This document shows, one piece after another, positions 45,181 through 54,506 of a stretch of 63,126 nt of DNA (position 1 is the stretch's first letter; every line of letters begins with the position of its first letter). The position numbers and the translations under genes were made by a program. This DNA is from Clostridia bacterium (lineage in GTDB: Bacteria > Bacillota > Clostridia > TANB77 > CAG-508). Location of the stretch: positions 1 to 63,126 of the forward strand of contig JAAWAM010000019.1 in assembly GCA_022792135.1 (NCBI GenBank), read 5' to 3'. The notes beneath the pieces are model-generated. The model ran no database searches. It saw only the letters and a list, made by a program, of their open reading frames with translations, and was not told where the DNA came from.

Positions 45181-47653
45181 TATATATCACGATTTAAATT
45201 TCCATTCGTAAATTCTTTTCCTTCTAATCTTTTCCCTGATTTTACAGTTTGGATAATATGATTTATTTCATCTATGGTTTCATCTAAAATATCAATTCTA
45301 GCAAAATCAATCTTAAAATTGTTGGGAGAAATCGAAGTTGTTTTGCTATTAAAAATAGTTGTGACAGTTTGAATGTTATCTGGTAAAATCCTAAATTTCA
45401 TATTGAGTCTATCTTTCAAATAATATTTATGATTTGAGTTACATTTTGCCATACAATTAGGATAACATTTATCAGTTTCGCCGAAGGAGACAATAATTCA
45501 TATTCATTAAAGGTGTTTTCCCATAAACAATTAATTCTTTTGGTAACTCGTTAAGATTACACAAATTGGATAAAGCATTTTTGTTTAATTCAGGTGATAA
45601 AGTAAATTGGCTAATCCCTAAATGTTTTAATTCTGATATTGTTTGGGAATTAAATACATTAAAAGTATAGTTGGCAATTATTTCAAAGGACTTGTCTAGG
45701 TCTTTGAATAAGTCATTAAGTAATTTAACATTACAAATATTTGAAATAACAAACCCTTTTATGTTATATTTTTGAACCGTGCTTTCGCTATTGGCATAAA
45801 AGAGATTTTGGTAATTTCCCTTTACGATAGTTGGCATATAGATATAGGTATCAAACTTTTCACAAATGGTTTTTAAAATAGTATGATATTTTCTGTTAGT
45901 AAAATACTTTAAGGGAATATAAACATGATTTATATTTTCTAGCTTTGAATAATCTAAGTCTAAATTGAGTTGGTTTAAAAGGATAGATATTTTGGGAGGA
46001 GTAGATTGCTTAAAAGCTACCTTTTCATTTGATCCAAAATCTTTTTTATTACCGTGATGATAATTTACCTTTTTGGCAATCAGAAAACTGGTTTAAGGTT
46101 TCAGGAACCGTTCGGTGAATTTGAGAGATGGCATAACGGTGGACATGCTCAAGAGCCATTCTTCTTAGTTCATTTAAAATACTTAATTTTGGTAAAAATA
46201 GATTTTCCTCTAAATCTACTTTTATGTTTTTAAATTCATAAGGAGTAGAAGCTGTTTTGGATATTTGTTTGATAATCGTTTCTTTGTCTAATGGTCTATT
46301 TTTAGCTTCTTCTGGTAGGTAATCTAAGGAACAAGTAATGGCTAAATCTTGATAGAGTTGTGCCTCATCACAAGAAGTAATCTGGATGGTAATGGGACTA
46401 GATTTTTTTATGCAAATCGTAGCGGATAAACCAATTTTCCTTTGTTCCTTTTTATAACTTTCTTTGGCAGCAGCAGACAAAGCTTTGGAAGAGATTTTAT
46501 AAATTTTATCACCACATTTGATATTTCCTTTCATTCGACCAAGCATAACTGTTTGTCCAATTTTAGTCTCTTGTATATTTTTATGGTTTTCCATCAATTC
46601 AGAAATGGTATAACTTCCAGGTGCATTTTCTAGAGAAATGGTATCTCCAATCGTAATTGTTTCTTTTAGAGCTACTGTAATATGCCCTTTATTTGGATTG
46701 TATTTTTTTACGATTCCTAAAAATAATCCCATATGGTTTGGTTTTTCTTTAAAAACAAGATTTCTATTTGGTTCATCATTTAAATGCCCAGAAGAAGACA
46801 TTCCTCGGTTAAAGACTTGCATTAAATCTTTTCTATCTTTTGGATCAATGACATAAGGATTATCCGATAAAGCTAGGTCAATATATTTACGATAAATTCG
46901 AGTAACAGTTGCTACATATTCAGGTGATTTCATCCTACCTTCGATTTTGAAACAAGAAACTCCCGATTCGATCAAAAATGGAAGATAGTCTAAGCCACAT
47001 AAGTCTTTTGTACTAAGTAAGTGACCAGAATTTATTTTTTTCTCTTCTTCTAGTAATTCATAAGGTAAACGACAAGGTTGAGCACATTTGCCACGATTAC
47101 CAGATCTTCCGCCAAGCATACTAGAGAATAAACATTGACCAGAATAAGAAATACATAAAGCACCATGAACAAAGCACTCAATTTCGATTGTAGTGTGGTT
47201 ACAAATGTGTTTGATTTCATGACTGGAAAGTTCTCGTGATAAAACCACTCTTTTAAAACCTAAATCTTGTAAGGCTAAGGCTCCATTTAAATTATGTACC
47301 GTCATTTGTGTACTGCCATGAATGGGTAAGTCTGGGAATTGTTGAATTAGTTTTTTGGCTAACCCTAAATCTTGAACAATAATGGCATCAATACCAAATT
47401 CATAAGCTTTAGTAGCTAATGCAAGGGCATCTTCTAATTCATGATCTTGGATTAAGGTATTAAGTGTTAAATTAGTTTTAACATTACGGATTTTAGCATA
47501 TTCAATAGCACTTTGTAACTCTTCTAAATTAAAATTATTGGCAAAAGCTCTTGCACTAAATAAGTCTGCTCCAAAATAGACACTATTAGCACCATTTTGT
47601 ACAGCAGCTTTTAAACATTCAAAATCTCCAACCGGAGAAAGTAAATCTATCAT
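45180..47653 (-). CDS. U32-family peptidase/collagenase-like protein, two +1 frameshifts at CGG
   Basis: 823 residues after correction. Residues 1-300 are the U32 core: LLSPVGDFECLKAAVQNGAN, GSTQMTVHNLNGALALQDLG, and the signature IECFVHGALCISYSGQCLFS with RSGNRGKCAQPCRLPYEL. Bacterial relatives include RlhA, which hydroxylates 23S rRNA, so an RNA-modifying role is possible. At CGG 46054 (codon 534) the zero frame stops at once (CGG-TAA). In +1 it goes on for 190 codons to CGG 45483, which again shifts (L-L-G-E-T-D-K-C-Y-P-N-C, a conserved Cys-containing motif of the C-terminal half) to stop at 45180. Without the shifts one gene would look like three fragments. The start is ATG 47653 behind GGAGG. 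Confidence 0.85.
45480..45483 (-). other. CGG +1 frameshift site (U32, second), CGGC read as Gly724
   Basis: Context CTT-CGG-C on the minus strand; the only site with GGC. Gives Y-C-L-L-G-E-T-D-K-C-Y-P-N-C. Confidence 0.85.
46051..46054 (-). other. CGG +1 frameshift site (U32, first), CGGT read as Gly534
   Basis: Context TCA-CGG-TAA on the minus strand; the zero-frame stop follows CGG directly. In +1 the frame continues as S-S-G-N-K-K-D-F-G for 190 codons. Confidence 0.75.
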
Positions 47654-47747
47654 TTTTAACCTCCATAGATTTTTTTTCTTATTATAACACAAAAAGAAGA
47701 AAGTTGACATTTTTCTAAAAAAATACTTAAAATAACAAAGGATTTTA

Positions 47748-47776
47748 TTGACTGGGAAAATAGACAATGATATAAT
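47748..47776 (+). promoter_or_regulatory. Promoter for the cadherin-like gene
   Basis: TTGACT (47748-47753), 17 bases, TATAAT (47771-47776), 39 bases before the ATG at 47816. Confidence 0.75.
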
Positions 47777-47815
47777 CCAAGCAAGAAATGAGTGGTCTTT
47801 ATAAAGGAGGAGAGT

Positions 47816-48895
47816 ATGAAAAAACAAGCTATTTTAAAAATCATGATTACAATAGTAATGATTGTAGGGAGCATATTTATGCTAAATTCTACCATTTATG
47901 CAGAAAATGAGGCAATAACATCGACCAATACGAATTCAGAATCTAATACACAACAGACCAAAAAATCGAACAATGCTAATTTAAGCAATTTAGGAATTCG
48001 CCCGAATGATTTTACAGGATTTAAAATGGGGAAAACTTCATATGAAGTAACAGTACCAGAAAAAGTGGAACAAGTAGAAGTTTATGCAACAGCACAAAAT
48101 GCAAAAGCTACGATAACAGGAACGGGAATGAAACCGTTAGAAAAAGGAAAAAATACTTTATCTGTGGTTGTTACAGCAGAAGATGGAACAACCAAAACCT
48201 ATACAATTTATGTAACAAGAAAAGGAATAGAAGAAGAAAACACAGAAAAGGTACCAGAAAGATATTCTGGTGATGGACTAGCAACTTTAAAAATAGAAAA
48301 CTTAGAATTATCACCTAAATTTGATACTGGCATATATGAATATACTGTAAAATACATAGGAGATAAGCAAAAAATAGAAATAGAAGCAACTGCTACCGAT
48401 CCCTATTACCTAGTAGAAGTTACAGGAAATGAGGAATTACAAGAAGGTGAAAATACCATAACAATCTTAGTTTCTGATCCAGATGGCAAAAATATAGCAA
48501 CCTATCAAGTTATGCTTCATAAAACTTTAGAAGAAGAAGCTTTTGTCAAAGAACAAGAAAAGACAAAAAAACAAGAAGAACCCAAAAAGAAACTAATAAT
48601 AGGTGCAATTGTAGCTGGCATAGGAATGGGAGTTATCCTATTTGGGGTAATTAGGCATAGAAAAAATCGTATTTGGGCAGAAGAATATGCGGTACCATTT
48701 TCAGGAACCTATGATGAGGAAGAAGATTACGAAAAAGAGGATGAGTACAGGGAAGAAGACGAGATAGAAATGTCAAAAGAACAAGCAAGAGAAGCCTATT
48801 TAAACAATTATAAGAAAGAAAAAGAGAAAGAAGGGGACAAAGAAACCCAAAAAACTGGTAGGTCCAAAAGACATAAAGGAAAAAGATTTAAATAA
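47816..48895 (+). CDS. Cell-surface protein with two cadherin-like beta-sandwich domains
   Basis: 359 residues from ATG 47816 behind AAAGGAGGAGAG. Signal peptide (residues 4-30, ending TIYA), a Ser/Thr/Asn-rich linker, then two cadherin-like domains: LGIRPNDFTGFKMGKTSYEV with DGTTKTYTIYVTRKG, and LATLKIENLELSPKFDTGIY with DPDGKNIATYQVMLHK. A membrane helix (LIIGAIVAGIGMGVILFGVI) and a cytoplasmic acidic-then-basic tail follow. It is probably a single-pass membrane protein with an outer domain of about 240 residues. Its function is unknown. Confidence 0.75.
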   Translation: MKKQAILKIMITIVMIVGSIFMLNSTIYAENEAITSTNTNSESNTQQTKKSNNANLSNLGIRPNDFTGFKMGKTSYEVTVPEKVEQVEVYATAQNAKATITGTGMKPLEKGKNTLSVVVTAEDGTTKTYTIYVTRKGIEEENTEKVPERYSGDGLATLKIENLELSPKFDTGIYEYTVKYIGDKQKIEIEATATDPYYLVEVTGNEELQEGENTITILVSDPDGKNIATYQVMLHKTLEEEAFVKEQEKTKKQEEPKKKLIIGAIVAGIGMGVILFGVIRHRKNRIWAEEYAVPFSGTYDEEEDYEKEDEYREEDEIEMSKEQAREAYLNNYKKEKEKEGDKETQKTGRSKRHKGKRFK

Positions 48896-48898
48896 AAA

Positions 48899-48928
48899 GA
48901 AAACTCCGTTTTTGGAGTTTTCTTTTTT
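48899..48928. terminator. Terminator after the cadherin-like gene
   Basis: GAAAACTCC and GGAGTTTTC form a 9-bp stem, then TTTTTT. Confidence 0.8.
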
Positions 48929-48937
48929 AAGAAGGGA

Positions 48938-49054
48938 TTAGCAACATCCTCCTCTATTACCACCACAACAGCAGCAAAGTAATAATATAAGGATTATAAT
49001 CCAGCAACAATCATCACCAAATCCGAATCCACCGCATCCTCTATTTTCTGGCAT
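48938..49054 (-). CDS. Cys/Gly-rich 38-residue peptide, YjcZ-like sporulation type
   Basis: Too short for most gene callers. ATG 49054 follows AAAGGGGG. The peptide is MPENRGCGGFGFGDDCC, a hydrophobic helix WIIILILLL, then CCCCGGNRGGCC. The Gly/Cys start plus hydrophobic helix resembles YjcZ-type sporulation peptides of Bacillales, but the block of four Cys and the C-terminal CC are unusual. It may be a coat or membrane-associated peptide. All its CGG triplets are out of frame. Confidence 0.5.
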   Translation of the reverse strand: MPENRGCGGFGFGDDCCWIIILILLLCCCCGGNRGGCC

Positions 49055-49229
49055 AGTCTAGACCCCCTTTCTTAAAAGTAAATATGTTTTTCTTTTGTTG
49101 TTTCCTTTGTATGATATATCATATGAGAAAAATAAAAATGTGTTACAAAGATAAAAAAGAAATTTTTATGTTCGCTTTTATCCAGCTAAAAAATATGATA
49201 CAATGCTAGAAGTCAAAGGGGAGAGAAAT

Positions 49230-52200
49230 GTGAAGTCAAAAAAAGTAGGAGAAATATTTAGTGATTACCATACGAATTCCAATATTCAATATGCAGAAAT
49301 AACCGCTCTAAATGTCATAAAAAAGACCAATACATTAGAAGTTATTCTTTATTTTGATGAATATATAGAAATCAAAGAAATTTGGTTTTTTGAAAAATTC
49401 TTAAAAGAAAGATTTCAATTTGAACATATTAACATTAAAATAAACTATCATGAAGGAGTCAGTAAAAAAACAATTCGGATCAGAATGGAAAAATATCATA
49501 GCCTATATGGCACACAAATATCCACTAACCAAGCCAATGTTATTATTAAAAAGTGATGTGGAAGTAAAAGAACAAGAGATTTTAGTCAGAATGCATATCA
49601 AAGGTGCAGATTTCTTAAGAGCAAAAAAGACAGACAAAGAGTTAGCAAAAGTATTAAAAAATTTATTTGGTATGGATTATAAAATAGAATTAAAAGAAGA
49701 ATTATCCCAAAAAGAAATAGCTATAATGCAGGAAAGATTAAAGAAAGAAGAAGCACAGATTGTTGCCAAAATAGAAGAAGAAAACAACAAATTGATGGAA
49801 CAAAAAGAAAAAGAGGGATTTGTGCCAGAATATTATGAGGAAAATGTCCCAATGCCAACAGATAGGGATAGTTATATACCAGTAGAAGAAGAATTAGGAA
49901 TTCCCAATATGGATATGTCTTCTGGATGGCAAGAATACATTATGGGAAAACCATCTAAGGCAAAGGAAAAACAAATGAATATCAAAGAAATTACAGCCAA
50001 TGATGGAAGAGTAACCTTAGAAGGAAGAATTGTAACTTGTGAAGTGCGTGAAACCAAATCTGGTAAAGGGATGCTTATTTTTGATTTATATGATGGAACA
50101 GGAACGATTACCATTAAATCTTTTGCCAAAGACTTAAAAGAAGGACAAGAAATGATAGGGAAAATAGAAAAAGCAAAAGCGATTAAGGTAATTGGAAAAG
50201 CAGGATTAGACACCTATGCAGGAGATATTACCGTAATTAGTAATACCATTATTGAAACACAATCAGAAGTACCAGAATTACCAACCGAAGAAGAGATGGA
50301 AGATACACCATTAATTTTAGGAACGACACAAAATATAACAGAAACCTTAGTAAAAGTAGAAGACTTAGGAGTAGATGATGGAAAAATAGCACTGCAGGGA
50401 GAAGTCATTTATACAGAAGATAGAACCTTGAAATCAGGAAAAACCTTATTTAGTTTTGATTTGTATGATGGGACCAGTACCATTACTTGTAAAGCTTTTT
50501 TGAATAAAGAAGTGGCTAAGAAAATCATGAAAAGAATCCAAAAGGCAAAAGGAATTAAGATAGCAGGAACAGCACAAATGGATACCTTTTCCAATGAACT
50601 TACGGTTATGGCCAATACCATTGTTGAAACAGAAGGGGTAAAAAGAATAGAAAGACAAGATAAGAGCGAAGTAAAAAGAGTAGAGTTACATATGCATACC
50701 CAGATGAGCCAAATGGATGCTATGACATCAGCAAAAGATTTGATTAAAAGGGCTATGAAATGGGGGATGAAATCGATTGCGATTACAGACCATGGAGTGG
50801 TACAAGCATTTCCAGAAGCACATAAGATGCTTGGTTACGATAATCCAGATATGAAAGTTATCTATGGGGTAGAAGCTTATTTAGCACCAGACAAAAATCC
50901 AGCAGTAGAAAATAGTAAAGGACAAGACATCGATACGACTTATTGTGTATTAGACTTAGAAACAACAGGATTCTCAGCAACAACCGAAAAAATCACAGAA
51001 GTGGGAATTATGAAACTAAAAAATGGCGAAGTCATTGATCAATTTGCTTGTTTTGTCAATCCTGAAAAACATATTCCACAAAGAGTATCAGAAGTAACTA
51101 ATATTACAGATGATATGGTAAAAGATGCCGAAACAATTGAGCAAGTGTTTCCAAAAATTTTAGAATTTTTGGGAGATTCTGTTATTGTAGCTCATAATGC
51201 AGGATTTGACGTAGGATTTTTAAAACAAAATGCGAAGAATTTAGGATATGAATTTGACTATACCTATGTGGATACCTTAAGTTTAGCCAAAGATTTATTT
51301 CCAGAATATAAGAAATATAAATTAGGAAGAATTGCAGCCAATCTAGGCATTAAAGTAGAAGTAGCTCATCGAGCCTTAGACGATGTAGATACCACAGTAA
51401 AAGTATTTAAAGTTATGTTAGATAGGTTAAAAGAACGTGGTGCTAAAAAAATAGAAGATATTCATAAAGTAAGTCGAACAGAAGAAACGCAAAAAGAAGA
51501 ATATAAAAAATTGAAAACTTATCATGCGATTATTTTAGCCAAAAACTATGTAGGATTACGTAATTTATATAAATTAGTTTCCCTTTCTCATATCAACTAT
51601 TTTTACCGTAGACCACGCATTTTAAAAAGTTTATTAGAAAAATATAGAGAAGGATTAATCATTGGAAGTGCTTGCGAAGCAGGAGAATTGTATCAGGCAA
51701 TTGAACTTCGGAAAAACAGAAGAAGAAATTGAGGAGATTGCAGAATTTTATGATTATTTAGAAATTCAACCAATTGGAAACAACCAGTTTTTAATCAGAA
51801 AAGAAATGGTAGAAGACGAAGAAGCCTTAAGAGACATAAACCGAAAAATTGTAGCTTTAGGAGAAAAATTAAACAAGCCAGTAGTAGCTACTTGTGATGT
51901 TCATTTTATGGATCCACAAGATGAAGTCTATCGACGTATTTTAGAAGCAGGACAAGGATATGAAGATGCGGATAATCAAGCACCTTTATATTTAAGAACA
52001 ACGGAAGAAATGCTAGAAGAGTTCCAATATTTAGGGGAAGAAAAGGCTTATGAAGTAGTTGTGACCAACACCAATAAGATTTCTGATTTGTGTGACCCAA
52101 TTAGTCCGATTTCACCAGAAAAATGTCCACCTCATATTCCTGGATGTGAACAAACCATTAAAGATATTGCTTATTCAAAAGCACATGAATTATATGGAGA

Positions 52201-54012
52201 TCCTTTGCCAGAAATTGTACAACAAAGATTAGATAAAGAGCTAGACTCTATCATCAAAAATGGGTTTTCGGTAATGTATATTATTGCTCAAAAATTAGTA
52301 TGGAAATCCAATGAAGATGGTTATATTGTAGGTTCTAGAGGGTCTGTAGGTTCTTCTTTTGTAGCTAACATGACAGGAATTACAGAAGTAAATTCATTAC
52401 CAGCACATTACAGATGTCCAAATTGTAAGTATTCTGATTTTACGGACTATGGCTATAAAAATGGATTTGACTTACCGGATAAAGAATGTCCAAAATGTGG
52501 GCATAAATTAGATAAAGATGGAATGGATATTCCATTTGAAACTTTCTTAGGTTTTAATGGAGATAAAGAGCCAGATATTGACTTAAACTTTTCAGGAGAA
52601 TATCAAGCAAAGGCACATAGATATACAGAAGTTATCTTTGGGAAAGGAACTACCTTTAAAGCAGGAACGATTGGTACCATAGCAGATAAAACAGCATTTG
52701 GATATGTAAAAAAATATTTTGAAGAAAGAAACATACCAATTAATCGAGCAGAAACACAAAGATTAGCATCTGGTTGTACAGGAATCAAGAGGACCACAGG
52801 GCAACATCCAGGAGGAATTATCGTGGTACCAAAAGGAAGAGAAATTTATGAATTTTGTCCAGTGCAACATCCAGCAGATGATGCTAATTCAGACATTATA
52901 ACAACTCATTTTGACTATCACTCAATTGACCAAAACTTATTAAAATTAGACATCCTAGGACATGACGATCCAACGGTTATTAGAATGTTACAAGATATCA
53001 CAGGAATTGACCCAACCAAGGTACCTTTAGATGACAAAGAAACTATGTCAATTTTTAGTTCAACAGATGCCTTAGGGGTAACACCAGAGCAGATACATTC
53101 ACAAGTAGGAAGTTTTGGAATACCGGAATTTGGAACCAAGTTTGTAAGAGGAATGTTAGTCGATACCAAACCAACTACCTTTGATGAACTAATTCGAATT
53201 TCACGGATTATCTCATGGAACAGATGTATGGCTAGGAAATGCACAAAGCTTAATTGAAGCAGGAACTGTAACCTTGCAAGATGCCATTTGTTGTCGTGAC
53301 GATATCATGATTTACTTAATGAAACAAGGATTAGAGCCAAATCCAGCTTTCAAAATCATGGAAACGGTTCGTAAGGGAAAAGCGTTAAAAGACCCAGAAC
53401 AATGGGAAAAATATAAAAACATGATGAAAGAAAATAACGTACCAGATTGGTATATCAAATCGTGTGAAAAAATAAAATATATGTTCCCAAAAGCCCATGC
53501 AGCAGCCTATGTAACCAATGCTTTTCGAATTGCGTGGTTTAAAGTACATGAGCCATTAGCATATTATACCGCTTATTTCTCCATTAGAGCAGATGAATTT
53601 GACAGTGATTGTATGATATTTGGAAAAGAAAAAGTAAAAAACAAAATGAAAGAGATTGATTTACAAGGAAATAACGCGACCGTTAAAGATAAAAATATGT
53701 ATGCGATCTTAGAACTAGTGTTAGAAATGTATGAAAGAGGATTTAAATTTTTGCCAATGGATTTATACAAATCGCATAGCACGAAATTCTTAGTAGAAGA
53801 TGGTCAAATTAGACCACCATTAAATAGTATACCAGGATTGGGAACAGTAGCAGCAGAAGGAATTATAAAAGCAAGAGAGGAACGGAAAATTTATGTCAAT
53901 AGATGACTTAAAGATTCGTTCAAAAGTAGGAAACTCAGTAACTGACTTATTAAAGAAATATGGATGTTTAGAAGGAATGAGTCAAAGTAATCAGATGAGT
54001 TTGTTTGGATAA
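49230..54012 (+). CDS. polC: DNA polymerase III PolC, four +1 frameshifts at CGG
   Basis: 1592 residues after four corrections. Start GTG 49230 behind GGGGAGAG. In order: N-terminal domain; two OB folds in tandem (about 248-345 and 373-470); PHP domain ([15 protein letters not shown]); DEDDh proofreading exonuclease ([31 protein letters not shown], about 569-730); PHP remainder; polymerase with a zinc module (CPNCKYSDF...CPKCGHKL), [17 protein letters not shown] and the catalytic [10 protein letters not shown]-terminal helices ending QMSLFG. CGG at 49476, 51709, 53204 and 53883 each shift +1 to Gly83, Gly827, Gly1325 and Gly1551. PolC is the essential leading-strand replicase of Firmicutes, so all four must be decoded. 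Confidence 0.93.
49476..49479 (+). other. CGG +1 frameshift site 1 (polC), CGGA read as Gly83
   Basis: Context ATT-CGG-A. Joins GVSKKTI to G-S-E-W-K-N-I in the N-terminal domain. Confidence 0.85.
51709..51712 (+). other. CGG +1 frameshift site 2 (polC), CGGA read as Gly827
   Basis: Context CTT-CGG-A. Joins ELYQAIEL to G-K-T-E-E-E-I-E in the PHP part. Confidence 0.9.
53204..53207 (+). other. CGG +1 frameshift site 3 (polC), CGGA read as Gly1325
   Basis: Context TCA-CGG-A. Gives [11 protein letters not shown], one of the most conserved PolC motifs. Confidence 0.93.
53883..53886 (+). other. CGG +1 frameshift site 4 (polC), CGGA read as Gly1551
   Basis: Context GAA-CGG-A. Gives [13 protein letters not shown], the conserved start of the C-terminal helices. 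Confidence 0.9.
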
Positions 54013-54118
54013 CAACAATTATTATATTAATTTTAAAGTTAAGAATTACAGTAAGATAATAAAAATAGTAAGAAATTAAAAGCGAGAAAGCATAAAAAGA
54101 AAAAGGGGAGAAGGTAAC

Positions 54119-54421
54119 ATGCAAAATATAACTACTCTTCAAGAGATATTTACGATAAGAAATATCATAATTTATTTCATAATGATTAATTTGTTAGGTT
54201 TTTTCATGATGTGGTTAGACAAAAGAAAAGCAAAAAAAGGAGTATGGAGAATACCAGAAAAAACTTTATTTATCATAACAGCATTAGGGGGAGGAATAGG
54301 TACAACAGCTGGAATGTATGCCTTTCGCCATAAAACACAGAAAATTGGGTTTGTCATAGGGTTTCCATTTATTACAATTCTAGAAATCATAACAATCTTA
54401 TATTTTGGAATAAAAAAGTAA
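54119..54421 (+). CDS. DUF1294 membrane protein
   Basis: 100 residues, three to four membrane helices. NLLGFFMMWLDKRKAKKGVW and RIPEKTLFIITALGGGIG are the DUF1294 hallmarks (K-R-x-A-x-x-x-x-W-R-I-P-E). The role is unknown. Start behind GGGGAGAAGG, 107 bases after polC. Confidence 0.85.
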   Translation: MQNITTLQEIFTIRNIIIYFIMINLLGFFMMWLDKRKAKKGVWRIPEKTLFIITALGGGIGTTAGMYAFRHKTQKIGFVIGFPFITILEIITILYFGIKK

Positions 54422-54506
54422 CATATCGCAATTTAATTTACAAAAACTATTGCAAAAGAGATTATGTTATTATATGATAGAAAAATAAAAGGGAGGAATT
54501 CAAAAG

